A program made the translations under genes and the position numbers. This document shows, in pieces, positions 7,856 through 15,296 of a stretch of 43,507 bases of DNA. The notes beneath the pieces are model-generated. The model had not been told where the DNA came from and made no database searches. It saw only the letters and a program-made list of their open reading frames with translations. Numbering within the stretch: position 1 is the first letter of the stretch; every line of letters starts with the position of its first letter. The DNA is from GCA-2717185 sp047517345 (GTDB lineage: Bacteria > Pseudomonadota > Alphaproteobacteria > UBA8366 > GCA-2717185): contig JAKZTB010000301.1 in NCBI GenBank assembly GCA_047517345.1, positions 1 through 43,507 of the forward strand, written 5' to 3'.

Positions 7856-8260
7856 TTATGCGCGGTTTTCGTCTGCTGTCACCCGCTCCATCGCGGCGAG
7901 CCTCTCCGTGCAGCGCGCGGATACGCCGTCCAATTCGCGCAAGGCCACGGCGATGTCGGCACGCTGCTGCAGCAACCGGTTCCGGCGCGCCTCGATCTTT
8001 TCGATCAGCACTTTCAACTGTCCCGCCTCGCCCGGCGGCGCGTCGTACATATCGACGATCTCGCGGATCTCGGCGAGACTGAATCCAAGCCGCTTACCGC
8101 GCAGAATGAGCTTCAATCGGGTCCGGTCGCGTTGATCGAACAAGCGCGTCTGTCCGCGACGCAAGGGCGACAGCAGCCCCTCGTCCTCGTAAAAACGGAT
8201 CGTCCGCGTCGTGACATCGAACTCTCGCGCCAACTGACCTATAGAGAACCGTGAATCCAT
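7856..8260 (-). CDS. liuR: MerR family transcriptional regulator (LiuR-like)
   Basis: A 134-residue MerR-type regulator. The N-terminal winged helix reads FSIGQLAREFDVTTRTIRFYEDEGLLSP, followed by a dimerisation coiled coil (about 80-120). It lacks the cysteines of metal-sensing MerR proteins. Position in front of ivd matches LiuR, which controls leucine and isovalerate degradation genes in Proteobacteria and responds to pathway CoA esters. The HTH begins at residue 5, so ATG 8260 must be the start. No Shine-Dalgarno sequence precedes it, and the predicted promoter places the transcript start at about the ATG, suggesting a leaderless mRNA. The palindrome at 8279-8294 suggests autoregulation. 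Effector identity is an inference from context. Confidence 0.88.
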   Translation of the reverse strand: MDSRFSIGQLAREFDVTTRTIRFYEDEGLLSPLRRGQTRLFDQRDRTRLKLILRGKRLGFSLAEIREIVDMYDAPPGEAGQLKVLIEKIEARRNRLLQQRADIAVALRELDGVSARCTERLAAMERVTADENRA

Positions 8261-8263
8261 TAT

Positions 8264-8294
8264 ATTATTTTATTATTCTTTACGTAAACGTCAA
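8264..8294 (-). promoter_or_regulatory. Promoter of the merR-ivd operon (19-bp spacer, MerR type)
   Basis: Read on the minus strand, TTGACG (8294-8289) is a good -35 and AATAAT (8269-8264) a good -10, separated by 19 bp, the long spacer typical of MerR-regulated promoters. An alternative -10, TAAAAT at 8272-8267, gives a 16-bp spacer. Either places the transcript start within a few bases of the regulator's ATG. Inferred from sequence only. Confidence 0.55.
8279..8294. promoter_or_regulatory. LiuR-like operator palindrome
   Basis: The 16-base element TTTACGTAAACGTCAA is an imperfect inverted repeat of the form TTxACGT-nn-ACGTxAA. As I recall it, this matches the LiuR-type operator described by comparative genomics in Proteobacteria. 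It overlaps the -35 box and the 5' part of the spacer of the regulator's own promoter, the usual location for a MerR-family site. Confidence 0.6.
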
Positions 8295-8331
8295 TATTTT
8301 TTCGGTGACCCGCATTCTACAGGAGCAACAT

Positions 8332-9723
8332 TCAAAGCAGCACGGTAGCGGCTAGGCCGAGGAAACACAGAAAGCCGACGACGTCGGTGACTGTGGTCAA
8401 CACGATGCTCGACCCGACGGCCGGGTCGCCGCCGGCGCGGTCGATCGCCAGCGGTATCAAGATGCCGGCCATGCCGGCGACCAGAAGATTGACGATCATC
8501 GCGACGCCGATCACGATGCCAATCAGCAAATCGGAGAACCAGAGATACGCGATACCCCCCATCAGCACGGCGAAAACGACGCCATTGATACCGCCGACCA
8601 GGATTTCCTTACCGACGATGCGCATTGCGTTGCTCGGCGTCAGCTCCTTCATCGCCAATGCCCTTACCGAAACGGTCAGGGTCTGCGTCCCCGCATTGCC
8701 GCCCATCGAGGCGACGATCGGCATCAGCACCGCGAGCGCCACGACCTTTTCGATCTCCGCCTGGAAGAAGCTGATGACGATGGAGGCCAGAATTGCAGTC
8801 AGCAGGTTGAGGATCAGCCAGGACAGGCGTGACTTGATGGTGTCGACCACCGCCTCGTAAAGATCGTCGACCGCGACGCCGCCGAGTTTTAGCATATCCT
8901 CTTCATGCTCCTCATCGATGACGTCGACCACGTCATCGACCGTGATGACGCCGATGATGCGCCCCGCCTCGTCGACGACCGCCGCTTCCACCAAGCCGTA
9001 CTGCCGGAACAGAAAAGCCACATCCTCCTGGTCCATGGTTCCCGGGATCAGCCTGATCTCCGGTTCCATGATCTCGGTCACCGGCACCGGCCGCTGCGAC
9101 CGCAGCAGCCGGTTGGCCATGACGACGCCGAGCGGTTTGTTGTCCGGACCGACAACGAACAACCCGTAGAACGCCTCCGGCACATCCGGATCGGCCCGCA
9201 AATAGTCGATTGTTTCGCCGACATTCCAGATGGACGGCACCGCCGCGTATTCGCGGCGCATGAGCCGCCCGGCGCTATCTTCCGGATAGCCCAGCGCTTC
9301 TTCGTAGAGGACGCGGTCGCCCGGCGGGACGCTTTCCAGCAGCGCTCGCTTCTCGTCATCCTCCAATTCTTCGATCAGTTCGACAGCGTCGTCGCTGTCC
9401 AGTTCACTGACGACTTTCACGAGTTCTGCGGAGTCGAGGTCGTCGATGAGATCTTCGCGCACCGCCTCATCGAGATGGACGAAGACCTCGGCATCGAGAC
9501 TCTCGCCCAGGTAATCTTCCAGCAAGGCGCGGTTATGACCGGACAAAGCCTGGAACAGGTCGGCCATGTCGGCCGCATGCAACGGCGCGGTGAGCGCCTT
9601 CAGCCGCTCGCTGTCCCCAGCGCCGATCGCAGCTAGAGTCTCGCGGACGAGATCGCCGGTAACGCCGTACAGGCCTTCCAGCTCGTCCTCGTCCGCGCGC
9701 CTGTTTTCACCCAACTCTGCCAT
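8332..9723 (-). CDS. mgtE: Magnesium transporter MgtE
   Basis: A 463-residue Mg2+ channel of the inner membrane. In order it has an acidic helical MgtE N-domain (about 30-130, with many Asp/Glu that sense Mg2+), two CBS domains (about 135-260, including VTEIMEPEIRLIPGTM and IIGVITVDDVVDVIDEEHEED), a plug helix and five C-terminal membrane helices. The pore region includes PIVASMGGNAGTQTL, the family signature with the conserved GNAGTQ. I chose ATG 9723 because GGGAG lies 7 bases upstream; ATG 9729 is only one base from it. It lies 37 bases downstream of the malic enzyme gene on the same strand. No Mg2+-sensing riboswitch fits in that gap. Confidence 0.95.
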   Translation of the reverse strand: MAELGENRRADEDELEGLYGVTGDLVRETLAAIGAGDSERLKALTAPLHAADMADLFQALSGHNRALLEDYLGESLDAEVFVHLDEAVREDLIDDLDSAELVKVVSELDSDDAVELIEELEDDEKRALLESVPPGDRVLYEEALGYPEDSAGRLMRREYAAVPSIWNVGETIDYLRADPDVPEAFYGLFVVGPDNKPLGVVMANRLLRSQRPVPVTEIMEPEIRLIPGTMDQEDVAFLFRQYGLVEAAVVDEAGRIIGVITVDDVVDVIDEEHEEDMLKLGGVAVDDLYEAVVDTIKSRLSWLILNLLTAILASIVISFFQAEIEKVVALAVLMPIVASMGGNAGTQTLTVSVRALAMKELTPSNAMRIVGKEILVGGINGVVFAVLMGGIAYLWFSDLLIGIVIGVAMIVNLLVAGMAGILIPLAIDRAGGDPAVGSSIVLTTVTDVVGFLCFLGLAATVLL

Positions 9724-9760
9724 CGGCATGCTCCCGTTGGGCGTTTCCGTCTTGGTCGTT

Positions 9761-12028
9761 TCAGCGTCCCTGGGCGTCGACCACGGCGTAGGCGGTCATG
9801 TTCATGATTCCGCGCGTGGTAACCGACTGCGTGACGACATGTACGGGCGCCGCCATGCCGACCAGCATCGGTCCCACCGAAAGTCCCTCGCCCACCGTCT
9901 TCAGTAGATTGAAGGCGATATTCGCGGAATCCAAGGTCGGCGCGACCAGCAGATTGGCGTTGCCGTTCAGCCGCGATTCCGGGAATACGCGGTCGCGGAT
10001 ATTGGCGCTGACCGCAGAATCGGTATGCATCTCGCCTTCGACCTCGAGATCGGGATCGCTGGCATGCAACAGCGCCACAGCCTTGCGCATCTTGAGCGCG
10101 GATTCAGCATTGCTCGTCCCGAAATTGGAATGGGACATCAATGCGACCTTCGGCTCGATCCCGAATCGCCGCACCTCGACCGCCGCGAGACGAACCATCT
10201 CGGCGAGAGCTTCCGCCGACGGATCCAACGACACATGGGTATCGGCGACAAAATATGTCCCTTGCGGCAGGATCACGAGGCTGAGGCCGGATACTTCGCC
10301 GATCCCATCGGCCTTGCCAATAATCTGGCGCAGATGGTCCAAATGGCCCTTGTACTGACCATAAGTTCCGCAAATTAGCGCGTCCGCGTCGCCACGGCTT
10401 ACCATCAAGGCACCGATGACCGTCGAATTGGTGCGCACCAACTCACGCGCCCGGTTCGGCGTGACGCCGTTGCGAACCGTAAGTTCGAGATAGTGACGCC
10501 AATAATCGCCGTAGCGTGAATCATCCTGCGGATCGACCAGTTCGACTTCCTTGCCGATTTCAACGCGCAAACCGAGTTCCTTCATCTGCGCTTCGACGAC
10601 GGCGCGGCGACCGATCACGATCGGCCGTGCCAAACCATCATCAACGGCCATCTGCACCGCACGCAGGACGCGCACATCTTCACCTTCGGCGTATACCACG
10701 CGTTTCGGGTCGGTCCGCGCCTTCTCGAATACCGGCCGCATCGCCTGTCCTGAGCGATATACGAATGCCGAAAGCTTACGGCGATACTGGTCGAAATCCT
10801 CGATCGGCCGTGTCGCGACACCGCTGTCCATCGCCGCTTTCGCCACCGCGGGCGCAATTTCGAGGATGAGGCGCGGATCGAAGGGTTTCGGCAACAGCTT
10901 TTCCGGTCCGAAGGTAACCGATTTCCCACCGAACGCCGCCTGTACGATGTCCGAGCTTTCGGCAATCGCCAGGTCGGCCAACGCCTTTATGCAGGCGATT
11001 TTCATTTCCTCGTTGATCGTCGTCGCACCGCAATCGAGCGCGCCTCGGAAAATGAACGGAAAACACAGCACGTTGTTGACCTGGTTCGGAAAGTCCGAGC
11101 GGCCTGTCCCCATGATCACGTCCGGGCGCGCCTTTTGCGCCTCTTCCGGCATGATCTCGGGCGTCGGATTGGCGAGCGCCATGATGATCGGTTTGTCCGC
11201 CATCGTCTTGACCATATCGCCGGTCACGGTGCCCGGTGCGGAGAGACCGAGGAATATGTCGGCGCCATTCATCGCGTCCACCAATGTGCGATGTTCGGTC
11301 TCGACCGCGAAATATTCCTTGTACTTGTCCATCTTTTCCGCCCGTCCCGCGTAGATCACGCCGGTACGATCGGTGACGGTGATGTTTTCTTTCGGCATGC
11401 CGAGACTGATCAGCTGATGCAGACAGGCCTGCGCCGCCGCACCGGCGCCCGACGTCACAAGGCGAACCTTTTTTATGTCTTTCTCGACGACGCGCAGGGC
11501 GTTGTAGATTGCCGTCGCAACGACGATGGCGGTGTCGTGCTGATCGTCATGGAAGACGGGAATTTTCATACGCTCGCGCAGCTGCTTTTCTATTTCGAAG
11601 CAGGCCGGCGCGCTGATATCCTCCAGATTGATGCCGCCGAATGTCGGCTCAAGCCGGGCAACGCATTCGACGAATTTTTCGACATCGGTTTCATCGACTT
11701 CGATATCGAAGACATCGACATCGGCACAATTCTTGACCAGAACCGCCTTGCCTTCCATCACCGGCTTGGACGCAAGCGCGCCGATATTGCCGAGGCCAAG
11801 GACCGCCGTACCGTTGGTAATAACGCCAACTAGATTGCCGCGCGCGGTCATGCTCGCCACTTCGACCGGGTCATCGGCGATCAGGGTACAGGCCGCGGCA
11901 ACACCCGGCGAATAGGCCAAGGAAAGATCGCGCTGATTTGCCATAGGTTTGGTCGCGACGATCGCCAATTTCCCCGGCGGGTCCATGCGGTGATAGACGA
12001 GTGCTTCTTTATCGATATCGTTGCTCAT
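9761..12028 (-). CDS. maeB: NADP-dependent malic enzyme with phosphotransacetylase-like domain
   Basis: A 755-residue bifunctional-type malic enzyme that decarboxylates malate to pyruvate with NADP+. The N-terminal half (about 1-430) holds the malic domain, with catalytic Tyr39 in SLAYSPGV, the lysine of MEGKAVLVKNCADVD, the metal-binding FHDDQHDTA and the Rossmann motif SGAGAAAQA. The C-terminal half (about 430-755) is a phosphate acetyl/butyryltransferase-like domain (GALMVSRGDADALICGTYGQY, MSHSNFGTSNA). In this family the second domain is usually regulatory rather than an active acetyltransferase. The start is ATG 12028 with GGGGGA upstream. The tRNA-Leu gene lies upstream on the same strand. 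Confidence 0.95.
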   Translation of the reverse strand: MSNDIDKEALVYHRMDPPGKLAIVATKPMANQRDLSLAYSPGVAAACTLIADDPVEVASMTARGNLVGVITNGTAVLGLGNIGALASKPVMEGKAVLVKNCADVDVFDIEVDETDVEKFVECVARLEPTFGGINLEDISAPACFEIEKQLRERMKIPVFHDDQHDTAIVVATAIYNALRVVEKDIKKVRLVTSGAGAAAQACLHQLISLGMPKENITVTDRTGVIYAGRAEKMDKYKEYFAVETEHRTLVDAMNGADIFLGLSAPGTVTGDMVKTMADKPIIMALANPTPEIMPEEAQKARPDVIMGTGRSDFPNQVNNVLCFPFIFRGALDCGATTINEEMKIACIKALADLAIAESSDIVQAAFGGKSVTFGPEKLLPKPFDPRLILEIAPAVAKAAMDSGVATRPIEDFDQYRRKLSAFVYRSGQAMRPVFEKARTDPKRVVYAEGEDVRVLRAVQMAVDDGLARPIVIGRRAVVEAQMKELGLRVEIGKEVELVDPQDDSRYGDYWRHYLELTVRNGVTPNRARELVRTNSTVIGALMVSRGDADALICGTYGQYKGHLDHLRQIIGKADGIGEVSGLSLVILPQGTYFVADTHVSLDPSAEALAEMVRLAAVEVRRFGIEPKVALMSHSNFGTSNAESALKMRKAVALLHASDPDLEVEGEMHTDSAVSANIRDRVFPESRLNGNANLLVAPTLDSANIAFNLLKTVGEGLSVGPMLVGMAAPVHVVTQSVTTRGIMNMTAYAVVDAQGR

Positions 12029-12108
12029 GACCTATTCCCCCTGTTCGTTCTTCGTTGACCAACACCGCAATTCGACGGCGGCATGAACTTCGGCTTGGGA
12101 CTCAAATA

Positions 12109-12130
12109 GGCCCGCCGGTGCCAGCAGGCC
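12109..12130 (-). terminator. Hairpin terminator after tRNA-Leu
   Basis: A 7-bp stem (12109-12115 with 12124-12130, one G-U pair when read on the minus strand) with an 8-base loop lies 10 bases past the CCA end of the tRNA. The minus strand continues TATTTG after the stem, a weak T-tract; the plus side has TTTTT, so it may act in both directions. Confidence 0.45.
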
Positions 12131-12140
12131 TTTTTGGAAT

Positions 12141-12227
12141 TGGTGCGGTCGAGAAGACTCGAACTTCCACGGGGTTGCCCCCACAGCGACCTCAACGCTG
12201 CGCGTCTACCAATTCCGCCACGACCGC
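12141..12227 (-). tRNA. tRNA-Leu (GAG)
   Basis: An 87-nt class II tRNA. The acceptor stem GCGGTCG pairs fully with CGACCGC, discriminator A is followed by an encoded CCA (12141-12143), and the D-arm has the GGTAGAC segment typical of tRNA-Leu. The anticodon stem CAGCG/CGCTG encloses loop TTGAGGT, giving anticodon GAG (12191-12193) for CUC and CUU codons. A long variable arm (GGGG-CAA-CCCC) and T-loop TTCGAGT complete the cloverleaf. Confidence 0.97.
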
Positions 12228-12252
12228 ATGACTTTCGTCTGAAACTGGATTT

Positions 12253-12258
12253 ATTATA
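12253..12258 (-). promoter_or_regulatory. Putative -10 box for tRNA-Leu
   Basis: A perfect TATAAT on the minus strand lies 25 bases before the tRNA 5' end. No good -35 is visible at 16-19 bp spacing, so only the -10 is supported. Confidence 0.4.
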
Positions 12259-12344
12259 GACGTACGCCCTAGTAGGACGCACGGGAAATACCAAATCGCT
12301 TTTACCGTGGCAAGCACGATGGGCTCTAAGAGGCGATAGCACGC

Positions 12345-13001
12345 ATGACCGACACGCCCGAATGGCGAATCAGCGACACGCCCGTGCCTTATCCGGACGC
12401 CCTGTCGGCGATGGAGGAACGCGTCGCGAATATCCGCAACGGCGGCGCCGGAGAGCTGATCTGGCTGCTCGAGCATCCCGCGCTCTACACGGCGGGAACC
12501 AGCGCCAAAGACGGGGATCTATTGGATTCGGCGCGATTTCCAGTCTATCGCGCCGGACGCGGCGGACAATATACCTACCATGGCCCGGGCCAACGAATCG
12601 CCTATACGATGCTCGACCTTCGAAAACGCGGCCCGGACGTCCGTTGTTTCGTTCATAACCTCGAAGAGTGGGTGATCCGGGCGCTCGCCTCGTTCAACGT
12701 TAAAGGCGAGCGCCGCGAGGGGCGCGTCGGTATCTGGGTCGATCGCGGCGGCGGCCGCGAGGACAAGATCGCGGCGATCGGCGTACGCATCCGCCGCTGG
12801 GTCACCTTCCATGGCATCTCGATCAACGTCGAACCGGACCTGGAGCATTTCTCCGGCATCGTGCCGTGCGGCATCGACGAGGACGGTCTCGGCGTCACAT
12901 CGCTGGTCGATCTCGGTCTGCCGGTGACCATGGCCGACCTCGACGTCGCGCTGCGGGAGAGTTTCGAGACCGTATTCAGCACCGTCGCCTCAACGGTGTA
13001 A
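12345..13001 (+). CDS. lipB: Lipoyl(octanoyl) transferase LipB
   Basis: A 218-residue enzyme that moves octanoate from acyl carrier protein to the lipoyl domains of 2-oxoacid dehydrogenases and the glycine cleavage H protein, in the cytoplasm. The family signature RGGQYTYHGPGQ (72-83) is present. The catalytic cysteine is C175 in IVPCGI and the partner lysine is K141 in KIAAIGVRI. The start is ATG 12345, with AAGAGG 12 bases upstream. It is transcribed away from the tRNA-Leu gene and converges on the acylphosphatase gene. Lipoylation serves branched-chain 2-oxoacid dehydrogenase, which feeds the leucine pathway encoded further left, but no operon link exists. Confidence 0.95.
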   Translation: MTDTPEWRISDTPVPYPDALSAMEERVANIRNGGAGELIWLLEHPALYTAGTSAKDGDLLDSARFPVYRAGRGGQYTYHGPGQRIAYTMLDLRKRGPDVRCFVHNLEEWVIRALASFNVKGERREGRVGIWVDRGGGREDKIAAIGVRIRRWVTFHGISINVEPDLEHFSGIVPCGIDEDGLGVTSLVDLGLPVTMADLDVALRESFETVFSTVASTV

Positions 13002-13006
13002 TCGGG

Positions 13007-13020
13007 CGGCGTTAGCGCCG
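13007..13020. terminator. Short GC hairpin between convergent lipB and acylphosphatase genes
   Basis: A perfect 5-bp stem (CGGCG/CGCCG) with a TTAG loop lies 6 bases after the lipB stop. On the plus strand it is followed by ATTTCG, so it is a weak terminator candidate at best. Confidence 0.3.
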
Positions 13021-13026
13021 ATTTCG

Positions 13027-13302
13027 TCACGGCGCAGTCGGTAATGATTGAAACCCTTTTTCTCGCGGCGGGTTCGCCTCAAATTCCGTAATCCTTGTGA
13101 CATGTGAGACCGGCGGACCCTGACGGCACTGCGAGACCGCCTGTCGAATAGAATTTTCATCGCCTGAAAACAGCGCCTCGACCGTTCCGTCGCGCCGGTT
13201 CCGCACCCAGCCGTCGACGCCGAGGCGTTCCGCCTCTCGCGCAACCCAATATCGAAACCCGACGCCCTGGACGCGACCTTCGATACGAAGCCGAACGGCC
13301 AT
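13027..13302 (-). CDS. acyP: Acylphosphatase
   Basis: A 91-residue enzyme that hydrolyses acyl phosphates. The signature GRVQGVGFRYW supplies catalytic Arg17, and GWVRNRRDGTVEA supplies the catalytic asparagine (N35) and the G-x-V-E-A strand. Length is normal. It follows the propionyl-CoA carboxylase alpha gene by 5 bases, so the two are co-transcribed. The C-terminus is slightly longer and more charged than in minimal family members. Confidence 0.95.
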   Translation of the reverse strand: MAVRLRIEGRVQGVGFRYWVAREAERLGVDGWVRNRRDGTVEALFSGDENSIRQAVSQCRQGPPVSHVTRITEFEANPPREKGFQSLPTAP

Positions 13303-13307
13303 AGATT

Positions 13308-15296
13308 CTACTCCGCCAGGGCGAACGCAAGAATCGGCTGATCGACCATGAGGCTATCGCCCTCTGCGGCGAGAAGCTCCTTGACGGTGCCATCCTGTTC
13401 CGCGCGCAGGGCATTCTCCATCTTCATCGCCTCTACGATGGCCAGTTCTTCCCCCGCTTTCACCGCATCGCCCTCGGCAACGGACAAACGGATCAAGAGC
13501 CCGGGCATGGGCGACAATAGGAATCGCGACAGATCGGGGGGCTCCTTTATCGGCATCAGCCGATTCAAGGCGGCGACATGTTCGCTCACAATCATGAGGT
13601 CCATTTGTCCACCGGCATGGCTCAGCCGATAGCATGTACCGACACGCTCGATCTGTACGCAGACCGTCTTGCCGTTGATTTCGCCCTGGTAGAACGGTTC
13701 CCCTGGCCGCCAATCGCCTTGCACGGCGAACGAACCGCCGTCGACGGCGACCGAATAAACACCGTCTTGCAAAGACAATTCCAAGGCATACTCGACCGTG
13801 TCCCGATCACCGACGACCGCTATCCGTTTTTCCAACTTCGGTTCGTGGCCGTTGATACGGCCACGGCGCGCCGACTGCCGTGCATCGACTGCCGCGGCGA
13901 TGGCGACGATCATACGGGGATCGTCATGCACCAGATCGGCATTCGTGAAACCGACGGCATATTCTTCGTCGATAAAATCCGTCGAAATCGTACCAGATGC
14001 GAAGCGCGGATGGGCGAAAACGGCGGCGAGGAAGGGGATGTTATGCGACACGCCGCGGATGAAAAATGCATCGAGCGCATCGCGCATCGTGGCAATCGCT
14101 TCGTCCCGCGTCGTGCCGCGCGTGATCAGTTTGGCAATCATCGGGTCGTAGAACATCGAGACCTCGCCGCCCTCGCTGACACCGGTGTCGACGCGGACGG
14201 TCTCGCTTTCCACGGGCGCGCGGTAGCGGACGAGCCGCCCCGTCGACGGCAAAAAGCTGCGAAACGGATCCTCGGCATAGATGCGCGTTTCCATCGCCCA
14301 CCCGTCGAGACGCACATCTTCCTGTTTGATCGAGAGCGTCTCGCCGGCGGCGATGCGAATCATCTGCTCGACGAGGTCTATGCCCGTGACCAACTCGGTC
14401 ACGGGATGTTCAACCTGCAGCCGGGTGTTCATTTCGAGGAAGTAGAAGTTCCTGTCACCATCGACGATGAACTCGACTGTACCGGCGGATTTGTAGTCGA
14501 CTGCCTTGGCAAGGACGACGGCCTGCGCGCCCATCGCGGCGCGGGTTTCTTCATCGATGAACGGCGACGGCGCCTCCTCGATGATTTTCTGATGGCGGCG
14601 CTGGATCGAACATTCCCGCTCGCCGAGGAATATCGTATTGCCGTATGAGTCTGCGAGCACTTGAATTTCGATATGGCGCGGACTCTCGATGAACTTTTCG
14701 ATGAAGATCCGGTCGTCGCCGAAACTGGACTGCGCTTCGCTCGCGGCAAGCCGGAAACTTTCGCGCGCACCGTCGTCGTCACGGGCGATCCGCATGCCCT
14801 TCCCGCCACCGCCCGCAGACGCTTTCAGCATCACCGGAAAGCCGATCTCGTTCGATACCGCAACCGCTTCCTCGGCATCGGCGATAACGCCGGGGCGGCC
14901 CGGGACCGTCACAACACCCGCTTCTTCGGCAAGGCGCTTGGATTCGATTTTGTCGCCCATGGCGGCGATGGCGTGCGGACCCGGTCCGATAAACGCCACA
15001 CCGGCCGCCTCCAGGGTTTCGGCAAACGCGGCATTCTCCGATAGGAAACCGTATCCGGGGTGAACCGCGTCGGTGCCGGTTTCCTTGATGGCGGCCATGA
15101 TGTTGTCGATGACCAAATAGCTTTCCGAAGACGGCGACGGTCCGATAGCGACCGCTTCGTCAGCCATAGAGACGTGCAGTGCGTCGGCATCCGCTTCCGA
15201 ATAGACCGCGACCGTCGCAATCCCCATGCGCTTCGCGCTCCGAATTACCCGGCAGGCAATTTCACCCCTGTTGGCGATTAAAATCTTCGAAAACAA
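13308..15296 (-). CDS. pccA: Propionyl-CoA carboxylase alpha subunit (biotin carboxylase + BCCP)
   Basis: A 662-residue biotin-dependent carboxylase subunit that carboxylates biotin with ATP and bicarbonate for propionyl-CoA breakdown. In order it has the biotin-carboxylase N-domain (FSKILIANRGEIACRV), the ATP-grasp region with the glycine loop (KASAGGGGKGMR), EMNTRLQVEHPVTE, a PccA-type linker domain, and a C-terminal biotinyl domain with EAMKMEN (biotinylated Lys625). The start codon is TTG 15296: the homologous N-terminus begins exactly there, GGGAGG lies 11 bases upstream and a stop codon closes the frame before any other start. The first 19 bases overlap the upstream enolase-family gene. 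It could in principle be methylcrotonyl-CoA carboxylase alpha, but length and the nearby pccB favour PccA. Confidence 0.9.
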   Translation of the reverse strand: MFSKILIANRGEIACRVIRSAKRMGIATVAVYSEADADALHVSMADEAVAIGPSPSSESYLVIDNIMAAIKETGTDAVHPGYGFLSENAAFAETLEAAGVAFIGPGPHAIAAMGDKIESKRLAEEAGVVTVPGRPGVIADAEEAVAVSNEIGFPVMLKASAGGGGKGMRIARDDDGARESFRLAASEAQSSFGDDRIFIEKFIESPRHIEIQVLADSYGNTIFLGERECSIQRRHQKIIEEAPSPFIDEETRAAMGAQAVVLAKAVDYKSAGTVEFIVDGDRNFYFLEMNTRLQVEHPVTELVTGIDLVEQMIRIAAGETLSIKQEDVRLDGWAMETRIYAEDPFRSFLPSTGRLVRYRAPVESETVRVDTGVSEGGEVSMFYDPMIAKLITRGTTRDEAIATMRDALDAFFIRGVSHNIPFLAAVFAHPRFASGTISTDFIDEEYAVGFTNADLVHDDPRMIVAIAAAVDARQSARRGRINGHEPKLEKRIAVVGDRDTVEYALELSLQDGVYSVAVDGGSFAVQGDWRPGEPFYQGEINGKTVCVQIERVGTCYRLSHAGGQMDLMIVSEHVAALNRLMPIKEPPDLSRFLLSPMPGLLIRLSVAEGDAVKAGEELAIVEAMKMENALRAEQDGTVKELLAAEGDSLMVDQPILAFALAE

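Noticed and set aside
9724..9760. Possible Mg2+-sensing (M-box) riboswitch upstream of mgtE
   Set aside because: The gap to the malic enzyme gene is only 37 bases, far too short.
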